Below, piece after piece: positions 27,115 to 34,257 of a DNA stretch of 64,000 nucleotides (position 1 is the stretch's first letter; each line of letters begins with the position of its first letter). Source of the stretch: Desulfosalsimonas propionicica (GTDB lineage Bacteria; Desulfobacterota; Desulfobacteria; Desulfobacterales; Desulfosalsimonadaceae). The DNA lies in assembly GCF_013761005.1 (NCBI RefSeq), contig NZ_JACDUS010000006.1, positions 62,001 through 126,000 on the forward strand, given 5' to 3'. A model generated the notes under the pieces. The model had not been told where the DNA came from and ran no database searches. It saw nothing but the letters and a program-made list of their open reading frames with translations. The translations under genes were made by a program, and so were the position numbers.

Positions 27115-27153
27115 TTAAAAAACCCGGCCCTGAATCAGAGGGCCGGGTTTTTT
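27115..27153. terminator. Bidirectional terminator between convergent SLC13 and receiver genes
   Basis: A 12-bp stem (AACCCGGCCCT pairing with AGGGCCGGGTT, loop GAATCA) is flanked by an A-run on the left and a T-run TTTTTT on the right, so it can terminate transcription from both sides. Confidence 0.92.
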
Positions 27154-27201
27154 GCGCATAAAGCTGAAAAAGCTTTGTGTACGTGTATCCAGCCTGTGGT
27201 C

Positions 27202-27645
27202 TTACTTGTCTTCCAGCGCCGACCACGGCGAAGTGCTGTAACGCTCGGTTTTGGCTGCCCGGATCCGCTCTTCCTGCTCGGCTTTTCGCTGATAGGCGTT
27301 GTGGATTTTTTTTACCAGCTCTTCGGTGTCACAGGGTTTCATCAGGTAGTCAAACGCGCCCTGTTTCATCCCGTCAATTGCTGATTCCACAGTGGCGTGT
27401 CCGGTTAACATGATGACCTCGGTCAGGGGGCGATGCTGCTTGATTCGCTTTAGCACCTCGTTTCCATCCATTCCGGGCATTGCCACATCCAGGATGACAA
27501 CATCATAGAGATACTGCCGGATGTTTTCCACCGCCTCCTCGCCGCTGAAGCAGACGCTGACATCATAGTCCCGGATTTTCAAGCGTTCCGAGAGCTGTTC
27601 AACAAACTGCTGCTCATCATCAACAAGCAGTACCCTTGTTTTCAT
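27202..27645 (-). CDS. Stand-alone response regulator receiver protein
   Basis: This 147-residue protein is a single receiver domain: LLVDDEQQF acidic pair near residue 8, phospho-Asp in VVILDVAMPG near 53, Thr in MLTGHA and Lys in YLMKPCD. The ~25-residue tail is charged and helical. There is no output domain. I chose ATG at 27645 because AGGAGGAATTCC lies directly upstream. Together with two similar receivers, a Cache kinase and a degenerate kinase it forms a minus-strand set. Such proteins usually act as phosphate relays or by protein-protein contact. Confidence 0.9.
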   Translation of the reverse strand: MKTRVLLVDDEQQFVEQLSERLKIRDYDVSVCFSGEEAVENIRQYLYDVVILDVAMPGMDGNEVLKRIKQHRPLTEVIMLTGHATVESAIDGMKQGAFDYLMKPCDTEELVKKIHNAYQRKAEQEERIRAAKTERYSTSPWSALEDK

Positions 27646-27686
27646 GGAATTCCTCCTGTGCACTTAAAGATGTATCGGGTCATGTT

Positions 27687-27727
27687 TGATGGCGCCATCT
27701 GAAAATCGACTTTTTACAAAGCCATCA
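27687..27727 (+). repeat. Remnant of the dispersed palindromic element
   Basis: A 41-bp segment (GATGGCGCCATCTGAAAATCG and then ACTTTTTACAAAGCCATCA) matches the right end of copy 3 almost exactly, joined to a left tip GATGGCGCC. It looks like a deletion product of a full copy, only 570 bp from copy 3. It lies upstream of a receiver gene. Confidence 0.6.
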
Positions 27728-27789
27728 TGTTTTATTTTTGTATGATTATAATCCTACATTAATTTGTCTTTTTCCCCTTGTCTATAATT

Positions 27790-28239
27790 TTAATATCTCT
27801 TTTGGGGGCTTTGGCTTTCGTCAAAAGGTTCAGCCGCATATGCGGATTCGATTTTTTGCTGGTATGCTTTTTGGATGCTTTTCACCAGGGTGTCCACATC
27901 AACGGGTTTCTGCAGATAATCAAATGCCCCGAGGCGCCTGGCTTGTTCCTCGTCCTTATATGATCCGTGACCGGTCAGGATGATCACCTGGGCCTCCGGG
28001 TTTGTCTTTTTTACGCGTTCCAGGACCTCCATGCCGTCTATTCCGGGCATGCGCAGATCAAGCACCATGACATCGGGCACTCGGGTTTTTAGGGTTTCCA
28101 TCGCTTTTTGGCCGTCAAAAGCAACAGATGCATCAAAACCGCGCATCTCCATCCGCTCCGAGAGGGTTGTGACAAACTCCTCTTCATCATCGACCAGAAG
28201 GATCCTTATGGCTGTTTCGCCGTTTACTTCTCCGGCCAT
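27790..28239 (-). CDS. Stand-alone response regulator receiver protein
   Basis: This 149-residue receiver has LLVDDEEEF, phospho-Asp in VMVLDLRMPGIDG, Thr in ILTGHG and Lys in YLQKPVD, so all phosphorylation residues are present. The C-terminal tail is short and has no DNA-binding domain. It is most like the receiver of the REC-UspA protein at 24208 (shared GAFDYLxKPV and RRLGAFDYL segments), which suggests a recent paralogue. ATG at 28239 with AAAGGAGG upstream. It lies 16 bp after the degenerate kinase gene, so it is a likely partner of it. Confidence 0.9.
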   Translation of the reverse strand: MAGEVNGETAIRILLVDDEEEFVTTLSERMEMRGFDASVAFDGQKAMETLKTRVPDVMVLDLRMPGIDGMEVLERVKKTNPEAQVIILTGHGSYKDEEQARRLGAFDYLQKPVDVDTLVKSIQKAYQQKIESAYAAEPFDESQSPQKRY

Positions 28240-28255
28240 TACAAGGTTTCCTCCT

Positions 28256-28918
28256 TTATTTCAAAATCAGGTAAAAACAAAGATCATCAGTATTGCACTT
28301 CAGCTCTGCATTCAATTGTTCTGCCGTGTTTTCCAGGTCGCCCCATGCATTGCTTTGCCGCAGTCCGGTAAAAAATTGTTCAGGGGAAGGCGCCTGCTTA
28401 CCGGCGCAGGCGATTTCCACAGCGGTCTTTTCATCCTTTTTGACCGAAATCAGGCGGATTTCGCATTGGGCCGGAAGAACCGAAAGACAGGCGTCCAGGC
28501 TGTAGAACAAAACCATGTAGAGCAGCAGGGGATTGGTGGTGATTTTGATTTCCTGATCATTTTGCCTGTCTGCCTGCAGAGTGATGTGTTTGAGCCGGGC
28601 AAAGCGCTCTGTGAGCGTGCAGAAATGAACCATTGTTTCGCCCAGTTCCAGTTCCGCGCTGTTGTGATCCGGCGCGTGCGCAAAGCGGTTGAAACGGGAG
28701 GCCATCTCCATTCCCCGCTGGAGCTGGTTTTTAATGGTGTTCATGGAATTGTTGAATCTTTCCTGGTACTTGTCCTTGGCCAGGGGTGAAATGGCCATGA
28801 TGTCTTCCATGAGCCCGGCCGATTCCTGTATGATGGCCAGAATATTTTTAAACTCATGGGTCAGGTTGGCTGTCATTCTGCCGAAAAAGGCCAGTGTTTT
28901 CTCAGTTTCCTGGTTCAT
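28256..28918 (-). CDS. Degenerate histidine-kinase-like phosphotransfer protein
   Basis: This 220-residue soluble protein has an H-box-like helix (MTANLTHEFKNILAII, about 14-29, His near 21) and a long DHp-type helix pair. The region where the ATP-binding N-box should be reads NPLLLYMVLFYSLDAC rather than the NLxxNA pattern, and no G1 (DxGxG) or G2 (GxGxG) box is seen in the C-terminal third. It therefore probably cannot bind ATP and may act as a phosphotransferase between receivers, comparable in principle to ChpT or Spo0B. ATG at 28918 with AAAGGGG. Receivers flank it closely on both sides (16 bp and 26 bp). Confidence 0.7.
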   Translation of the reverse strand: MNQETEKTLAFFGRMTANLTHEFKNILAIIQESAGLMEDIMAISPLAKDKYQERFNNSMNTIKNQLQRGMEMASRFNRFAHAPDHNSAELELGETMVHFCTLTERFARLKHITLQADRQNDQEIKITTNPLLLYMVLFYSLDACLSVLPAQCEIRLISVKKDEKTAVEIACAGKQAPSPEQFFTGLRQSNAWGDLENTAEQLNAELKCNTDDLCFYLILK

Positions 28919-28944
28919 TGGGTCCCCTTTTCTGCTTGGCGGGG

Positions 28945-29322
28945 TTATGCTGAGGTTTTTCCAAGCGCTTCATGAATTTGTGAAATCAGTTCTTCGATAT
29001 CCAGGGGCTTCATCAGGAAATCAAAAGCCCCCTGGTTCATTCCCTCCATACCCTCCTTTGTTGAGCCCTGACCGGTGAGCAGGATAATGGGCATATCCGG
29101 ATTGGCTGATTTGATTTGTTTCATCACCTCCAGGCCCCCGATGCCGGGCATCATCAGGTCCAGCACAATGAGGTCAAAGGCTTTGTCCTGAACCATGGAA
29201 AGGGCCTGGTCTCCGGATGTGGCAATGCTGGGGTCAAATCCCCGCATTTCCAGTCTTTCGGCCAGTGTGGTGACAAATTCTTCCTCGTCGTCGACCAGCA
29301 GCACCTTGATTGAATCAGTCAT
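28945..29322 (-). CDS. Stand-alone response regulator receiver protein
   Basis: This 125-residue single receiver has LLVDDEEEF, phospho-Asp in LIVLDLMMPGIGG, Thr in LLTGQG and Lys in FLMKPLD. Its start overlaps the 3' end of the Cache histidine kinase gene by 8 bp, so the two are translationally coupled and this is the most probable direct substrate of that kinase. There is no output domain; the signal must pass on to another protein, plausibly the degenerate kinase encoded 26 bp downstream. Confidence 0.92.
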   Translation of the reverse strand: MTDSIKVLLVDDEEEFVTTLAERLEMRGFDPSIATSGDQALSMVQDKAFDLIVLDLMMPGIGGLEVMKQIKSANPDMPIILLTGQGSTKEGMEGMNQGAFDFLMKPLDIEELISQIHEALGKTSA

Positions 29323-31048
29323 CTTCCATTTCTCCGGGGGGCGTTTTGGGCAGAAAGATGGTAAAGGTGGTTCCCTGTTCTATTTTGCTGTCCACCTTGA
29401 TTTCTCCGCCCAGTTTTTTAATGATACCGTAGGTGATCGACAGGCCAAGGCCTGTGCCATATCCTTTTTTGGTGGTAAAAAACGGTTCAAAAATCTGCCG
29501 CATGGTTTCTTCGGTCATGCCGTGACCGTTGTCCCGGATGGCAAGGGCCACGGTCTGCTCATCTTTTTTCCAGGTGGACAAAACAATTTCTCCGCCGTCT
29601 TTGACCGCGGCAAATGCATTGGTCAGCATATTAAGGATGACTTGCTGGAGCTGGCCCCGGTCAGAGGAGATTTTCGGGATTTGTTCGTCAAACTTAAACT
29701 CGATGTTTAGGTTGCGGTGGTGGGCTTCCTTTTCAAGAAACCCCAGGGTATCCCGGAGAACCTCGTTGATATCGAGCAGTTCATACTGCACCCCGATGCG
29801 CCTGGCAAATCCGAGCAGACGGTGGGTGATATTGCGGCACCGGTCCACGGACTGCAGGATCTGGGAGACGCCCCGCATGAGCTTTTCCTTGTCATGATGC
29901 TTGTCATGGTCCACCAGATCCTTTAAAAGCCCGGCTTTTTCATTGATAATGGCCAACGGGTTGTTGATCTCGTGGGCCACGCCCGCGGCAAGCCGGCCAA
30001 TGGAGGACAGCTTCTGGGTGTATTCAAGCTCCCGGAAGGCAATGACGCGCTTTTCATCGGCTTCCCGGATTCGTTTGACCAGCAGGTGCGTGGAGCCGAA
30101 GATCACCAGAAAGATGGCAATGACGCTTGCCACAAACATATACGACATTTCCTGCTTCAGCGTGTGCCAGGGCTGGAAAACATTGGCCTGGGGCAGGATC
30201 ATGACCAGTGTGAAGTCGTATTTGATCAGCCGGGAGTATACCATGACGATTTCCCGGCCGTCCGGGTCGGTCAGTTCCCTGACATGAGTGCCGGAATCCC
30301 CTGAGGGGATTTCCATGGGAAATTGGTCCAATACCTTTCCGTAGTTCCGGGAATCGGACTGGAGAACGCCCTTGCTGTTGACGATAAATGCGTCCGTGAT
30401 GGGGTCCATTCCCATGGGACTGATCAGGTCCTCGAATTTTTTGGTATCCATGGTGGCCCGCAGGATCCAGGACTCGCCCTGGTCGTTTAAATTCTGAACG
30501 GCCATGGCGATATGCGGCAGGTCCCGGTAACCCATGAAGACATCACTGATGTAAACCCCCCGCACCCGGGCCTCATTGAACCATTGCTGGTTGGAATAAT
30601 TTTTGTTCAGCAGGTCATAGGGGCCGGTGTAGGCGATTTTGGTGCCGTCGTTGTTGATAATCCCAAGATCCACGTATCCGCCGTATTCTTCCCGCAGAAT
30701 GCGGAAAATCCGGTGCAGCGTGGCCTGGCCGGACAGGATCTCATATGAATAACTCGATGAGATGAAATGGATGGCAGAAAGCCGCTCTTCGAGAAACAGC
30801 TCAAAGGAATGGGCCGCCTTTCCGGCAATGGCGCGTATGGGTTTGATGCGTTCGGATTTGATGTTTTTCTGGTACTGCATGGCGTTGGTAGCCGCCATAA
30901 TCGCCAGCGGAATCAGGGTCACGGCCAGCATCAAAAAAATGATATTGCGGCGAAGGCGCCGGTAGCGCCTGGGCATTTCTTTTTTTTCTTCGTCCCTTTC
31001 AAATATCTGCCGGCACAGGTCCCACCATTTTTTCATTTTATCGGCCAT
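29315..31048 (-). CDS. Cache-domain membrane histidine kinase
   Basis: This 577-residue kinase has an N-terminal charged region, TM1 (about 35-55, FLMLAVTLIPLAIMAATNA), a periplasmic double-Cache ligand domain (about 60-285), TM2 (about 295-320) and a cytoplasmic HisKA-HATPase core (about 340-575). The phospho-His is in AAGVAHEINNPLAIINE, and N-box NMLTNAFAAV, G1 DNGHGMTEE and G2 YGTGLGLSI are intact. ATG at 31048 with GGGGAGAAC upstream is preferred over an earlier in-frame codon at 31078. It lies 4 bp after a NifX-like gene and overlaps the following receiver gene. The ligand is unknown; Cache domains often bind carboxylates or amino acids. Confidence 0.92.
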   Translation of the reverse strand: MADKMKKWWDLCRQIFERDEEKKEMPRRYRRLRRNIIFLMLAVTLIPLAIMAATNAMQYQKNIKSERIKPIRAIAGKAAHSFELFLEERLSAIHFISSSYSYEILSGQATLHRIFRILREEYGGYVDLGIINNDGTKIAYTGPYDLLNKNYSNQQWFNEARVRGVYISDVFMGYRDLPHIAMAVQNLNDQGESWILRATMDTKKFEDLISPMGMDPITDAFIVNSKGVLQSDSRNYGKVLDQFPMEIPSGDSGTHVRELTDPDGREIVMVYSRLIKYDFTLVMILPQANVFQPWHTLKQEMSYMFVASVIAIFLVIFGSTHLLVKRIREADEKRVIAFRELEYTQKLSSIGRLAAGVAHEINNPLAIINEKAGLLKDLVDHDKHHDKEKLMRGVSQILQSVDRCRNITHRLLGFARRIGVQYELLDINEVLRDTLGFLEKEAHHRNLNIEFKFDEQIPKISSDRGQLQQVILNMLTNAFAAVKDGGEIVLSTWKKDEQTVALAIRDNGHGMTEETMRQIFEPFFTTKKGYGTGLGLSITYGIIKKLGGEIKVDSKIEQGTTFTIFLPKTPPGEMEDD

Positions 31049-31052
31049 CGGA

Positions 31053-31397
31053 TCAGTTCTCCCCTTGCTGGCCGACAATGGCGCCCGGGTAAAGTTTGTT
31101 TTTCAGCAATTGCTCCACTCCTTGCTTCCACGAGCCGATAACGGAATCATAGACACGGATGCGCTTCCAGTTCAGGTATTGATAATACTGATCTTCAATG
31201 CCGCCGCAGATCACCGTGTCCACGTCTTTTGTTAAAATCATGTGGCACAGTTTCTCTGCGGAGACCTGGGCCAGGACCACGATTTTTTTTTCCCACGTCC
31301 CGTCATGATCTGCTGAAACAATGGCGGCTTCCGATGCCAGGTCAAAACGGGGCGCCACTTCGTGTCCGTACAGGGGTATGAGGATTTTCCGGGACAT
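31053..31397 (-). CDS. NifX/NifB-type dinitrogenase iron-molybdenum cofactor domain protein
   Basis: This 114-residue single-domain protein has the alpha/beta pattern of the Nif11-unrelated NifX/NafY/YedE-associated family (Pfam Nitro_FeMo-Co), beginning ILIPLYGHEVAPRFDLA and with DTVICGGIEDQYYQYL in the middle. Relatives bind iron-sulfur or iron-molybdenum clusters, but many such small proteins in Desulfobacterota have no link to nitrogen fixation. No nif gene is seen here. It is 4 bp from a Cache histidine kinase and lies downstream of a sigma54-type regulator. A redox- or metal-sensing role in that pathway is possible. Confidence 0.75.
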   Translation of the reverse strand: MSRKILIPLYGHEVAPRFDLASEAAIVSADHDGTWEKKIVVLAQVSAEKLCHMILTKDVDTVICGGIEDQYYQYLNWKRIRVYDSVIGSWKQGVEQLLKNKLYPGAIVGQQGEN

Positions 31398-31504
31398 GGA
31401 GTTTGTCCTGATATTGGATATTAAAATGGTATTGCATTTTATAAAAATAGCACAAGCGCAGGGCAGGTGTCCAATAATTTCCCCGCCTGCGGGCCTGTTT
31501 CATC

Positions 31505-32926
31505 CTACTGGATCTGATATTGCTTGATTTTTCTCCACAGAGTACTTCTGCCCCATCCCAGCAGGGCTGCGGCCTTGTTGCGGCGGCCGCCGGTTCGTAC
31601 AAGGGCTTCGATGATCATCTGCTTTTCGGTTTCAGCCCATGTGGCTGCGCCTTCGGCTGTGGGCTGAAAAGAGGCGGAAACAGTGCCGGGCGGTTCCTGC
31701 CGGGTTCGGGTGTCATGCTCCATTCGGCCGGCTGCCGGCTCAATGTTGCTGCTGAGATAGGCGGGGAGATCCCGGGGTTCAATTTGATGCTGCCGGCAGA
31801 TGTTGACCGCGTATTTGATGATGTTTCGCAATTCCCGGACATTGCCCGGATATGTGTAGGTCTTGAGCAAATCCAGGGCCTCAGGGGACGGTTCCCGGAT
31901 GTCTTTGCCAAAGGCGGTGCTGAATTGCTGCAGAAAATGATCCGTGAGCAGACCGATGTCATCTCCCCGCTGCCGCAGCGGGGGCAGGTGGAGGCGCACC
32001 ATGTTGAGCCGGAACAGAAGGTCTTTGCGAAATATGCCTTGTTCCGCCATCTGCTCCAGATTTCGGTGATCGCCTGCGATAACACGCACATCCACCTGAA
32101 AGCCCCGGGATCCGCCCATGGGATAGACAGTGTTGTTGTCCAGAAGGTTTAACAGCCTTGCCTGCAGGGTCAGGGGCATATCCCCGATCTCAGCAAGGTA
32201 CAGGGTGCCGTTGTGCGCCAGCCGGAACCGGCCCTGCCGGTTTTCGGTGGCACCGGGAAATGCGCCTTTGCAGTGTCCGAACAATTCGGATTCAAGAAGG
32301 GTTTCAGGCAGGGCGCCGCAGTTGATTTTGACAAACGGTCCCCTGGACCGGCCGGAATTTTCGTGGATGGCCATGGCGGCCAGGTTTTTTCCCGTGCCGG
32401 TCTCTCCGGTAATCAGCACCGGGGAGTCATTTCCGGCGATCAGGGGCAGGGTGCGGAAGATGTGTTCCATATCCGGGCTTTTGCCGATCATTCCGGCAAA
32501 GCCAAATGCCGGATGCATTTGCGCTTGTGGCTGAGCCGTGCCCCGCAGGTCCTCTATGGCATCCACGTAGCCCAGGCACCTTCCGGCGGGATCAAAAAGC
32601 CCGATCATGGTAATGCGAACGTCAATGCGCAATTTTTCCCGGTTGATCAGATCGCTTTGCACGCACACCGGTCCGCTGTCCGGTGCGATTTTTGAAACCG
32701 GGCTGTCTTTGAGATATGCCCGGGTTCGCACAATATTGTGACAGGCAATGTTTTTTGCTTCTTGCGGACCATAGCCGGTCAGGGCGGAAGCCGCCCGGTT
32801 CATGTACCGGATTCGCCGCCGGGCATCGAGCAGGATCAGAGCCGTGGGAATCTCTTCCAGAATGGCTTCAGCAGCGACCGGATGGTCAAACAGCCCGGAA
32901 ATCAGATGTGGGAAATGATCATCCAA
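31505..32926 (-). CDS. Sigma54-dependent-type regulator (PAS-AAA-Fis) with altered ATPase motifs
   Basis: This 473-residue protein has a PAS domain (about 15-130), an AAA+ domain (about 150-375) and a Fis-type HTH (about 430-472; RNKAAALLGWGRSTLWRKI). Walker A is GETGTGKN, but two hallmark motifs are changed: the sigma54-contact loop reads GAFPGA instead of GAFTGA, and Walker B reads TLYLAEIGD instead of TLFLDEIGD (codon GCT for Ala, confirmed from the base sequence). The R-finger region FRKDLLFRLN and sensor II YPGNVREL are normal. The start is TTG at 32926 with GGGAG upstream. A standard bEBP function is doubtful, and it may regulate without ATP hydrolysis. It precedes the NifX-like and Cache kinase genes. 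Confidence 0.88.
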   Translation of the reverse strand: MDDHFPHLISGLFDHPVAAEAILEEIPTALILLDARRRIRYMNRAASALTGYGPQEAKNIACHNIVRTRAYLKDSPVSKIAPDSGPVCVQSDLINREKLRIDVRITMIGLFDPAGRCLGYVDAIEDLRGTAQPQAQMHPAFGFAGMIGKSPDMEHIFRTLPLIAGNDSPVLITGETGTGKNLAAMAIHENSGRSRGPFVKINCGALPETLLESELFGHCKGAFPGATENRQGRFRLAHNGTLYLAEIGDMPLTLQARLLNLLDNNTVYPMGGSRGFQVDVRVIAGDHRNLEQMAEQGIFRKDLLFRLNMVRLHLPPLRQRGDDIGLLTDHFLQQFSTAFGKDIREPSPEALDLLKTYTYPGNVRELRNIIKYAVNICRQHQIEPRDLPAYLSSNIEPAAGRMEHDTRTRQEPPGTVSASFQPTAEGAATWAETEKQMIIEALVRTGGRRNKAAALLGWGRSTLWRKIKQYQIQ

Positions 32927-32946
32927 AAATTAATGCTCCCGGTGCC

Positions 32947-33612
32947 CTATGCTTTATGTTTCAGGGTATGGATGACGATCTGTTTTTTTTCTCCCATGCC
33001 GGTAAAGGCCATGCCCTTGTGGGAAAGATCAAATTCCTTTTCCGCTTCCATCAGAAATTCCATCATGGACATCCGGGCGATATCATGGGCAAGGTAAGCC
33101 TTGCCGCCCGATTTGAGCTTTTTTTTGAGAATTTCGATGACCGGATCCACATCGGATTTGCGGTAGATCAGTTCCGAGCCGCAGATGATATCCCAGGTCT
33201 CATCCGTATTCGGCTTGTGCCAGTCCAGGTCCGAGACCCGCACGGTTTCAATTTTGTTGTGGGCCGCGTTTTTCTCCATCAGCGCCAGGGCATCGGCATG
33301 GTTGTCCGTAAGTGTGACCCGGTGGCCGAAGGCGCCGAGAAACAGTCCGGTAATGCCCATACCCGCACCGATTTCCAGGATTTCCTGGTTGTTATCCAGC
33401 CCCGTGTGCACCAGCCAGTCCGTGAGCACGATGCTGGCCTCCCAGATTTTCACCCAGAAGGGAAAATGCGCGATTTCCTGCCGGCCCTCTGCTTCGAGTT
33501 CGGAAATCAGGGGTTCAAGATTTTTAACGCACAGGATCTCCAGGCGCCGGCCTCCGATGGCAAGGGCCTTTGGCTCCAGTTCAATATTGGGGCGAAGCAG
33601 CAGTTGCGTCAT
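32947..33612 (-). CDS. METTL21-like class I SAM-dependent methyltransferase
   Basis: This 221-residue protein has the SAM-binding motif ILEIGAGMGITGLFLGAFG (about 78-96), an acidic motif II region TLTDNHADAL, and GSELIYR, which resembles the lysine-methyltransferase family 16 (METTL21/EEF1AKNMT-type) rather than small-molecule enzymes. The probable substrate is a protein lysine. It is located 20 bp upstream of the sigma54-type regulator gene and is likely cotranscribed with it. ATG at 33612. I am fairly sure of the fold, less sure of substrate class. Confidence 0.75.
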   Translation of the reverse strand: MTQLLLRPNIELEPKALAIGGRRLEILCVKNLEPLISELEAEGRQEIAHFPFWVKIWEASIVLTDWLVHTGLDNNQEILEIGAGMGITGLFLGAFGHRVTLTDNHADALALMEKNAAHNKIETVRVSDLDWHKPNTDETWDIICGSELIYRKSDVDPVIEILKKKLKSGGKAYLAHDIARMSMMEFLMEAEKEFDLSHKGMAFTGMGEKKQIVIHTLKHKA

Positions 33613-33791
33613 AACAGTCTTTTTGTTTGTTTTGGCAGAAAACGGGCTTTGCGCGACCCATGGCCGCGGCCTGTGCCGCGTGAAATCATAAGCGTTGCTG
33701 ATAAACTAATAATTCTAATCTAAAAAGTCGGCAGCGGTCAAGCACATTCCGAATGGCCCGGATCCGGACTGGTTGACAGGATTGTGCCGGT

Positions 33792-34217
33792 TCATTGAAA
33801 AACGTGATCAAATGAATGGATCAGAGATTTGTCCCCGGCCACGGCTTTTGTCCTGATGGTGTATGCTCCCGGCGGGTCAAGGGAGACATCAGCACCGTAG
33901 CCCTCTGCCATAGCCATGGCCATGACCTTTTGCTGTTTACCGTCAGGGCCCTGGATCAGAAACCCGGCTTTGGCGCCGGTGACCGCATCGCCGTTCTGGT
34001 CCCGGATAAAGACCATCAGGTGGTGGGTCGCCTTGCTGTCGCTGCCGTGCTCCTTTAAGGCCTCGCGCATGTCAATGAGTTTATAAGTCAGCTCATGGTT
34101 ATCCACGGCTGCCTGGTGGATTGTTTCTCCATCGCTGCCGTGCTGGGCGGCCGCAGGCGCGATGACTAGACAGATCAGTATCATTGGCGTGATCATAAAA
34201 TGCATCAGTTGTTTCAT
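33792..34217 (-). CDS. Exported small protein downstream of cusA
   Basis: This 141-residue protein begins with a signal peptide (MKQLMHFMITPMILICLVIAPAAAQ, cleavage near residue 24-25) and continues as a mainly beta-type periplasmic domain (FIRDQNGDAVTGAKAGFLI, GAYTIRTKAV), which has the look of a single immunoglobulin-like fold, as in copper-resistance or YtkA-like proteins. I chose ATG at 34217 because AAGGAGAAACG lies directly before it and the signal peptide starts there; the frame is open upstream into cusA. It follows cusA by 40 bp, so it probably belongs to the metal-efflux operon. Several His are near the N-terminus of the mature part (HGSD, HQAAVDNHE). A metal-binding role is inference. 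Confidence 0.7.
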   Translation of the reverse strand: MKQLMHFMITPMILICLVIAPAAAQHGSDGETIHQAAVDNHELTYKLIDMREALKEHGSDSKATHHLMVFIRDQNGDAVTGAKAGFLIQGPDGKQQKVMAMAMAEGYGADVSLDPPGAYTIRTKAVAGDKSLIHSFDHVFQ

Positions 34218-34257
34218 AACGTTTCTCCTTGTTGGGTTGCCGGATTGACTTCTTGGT

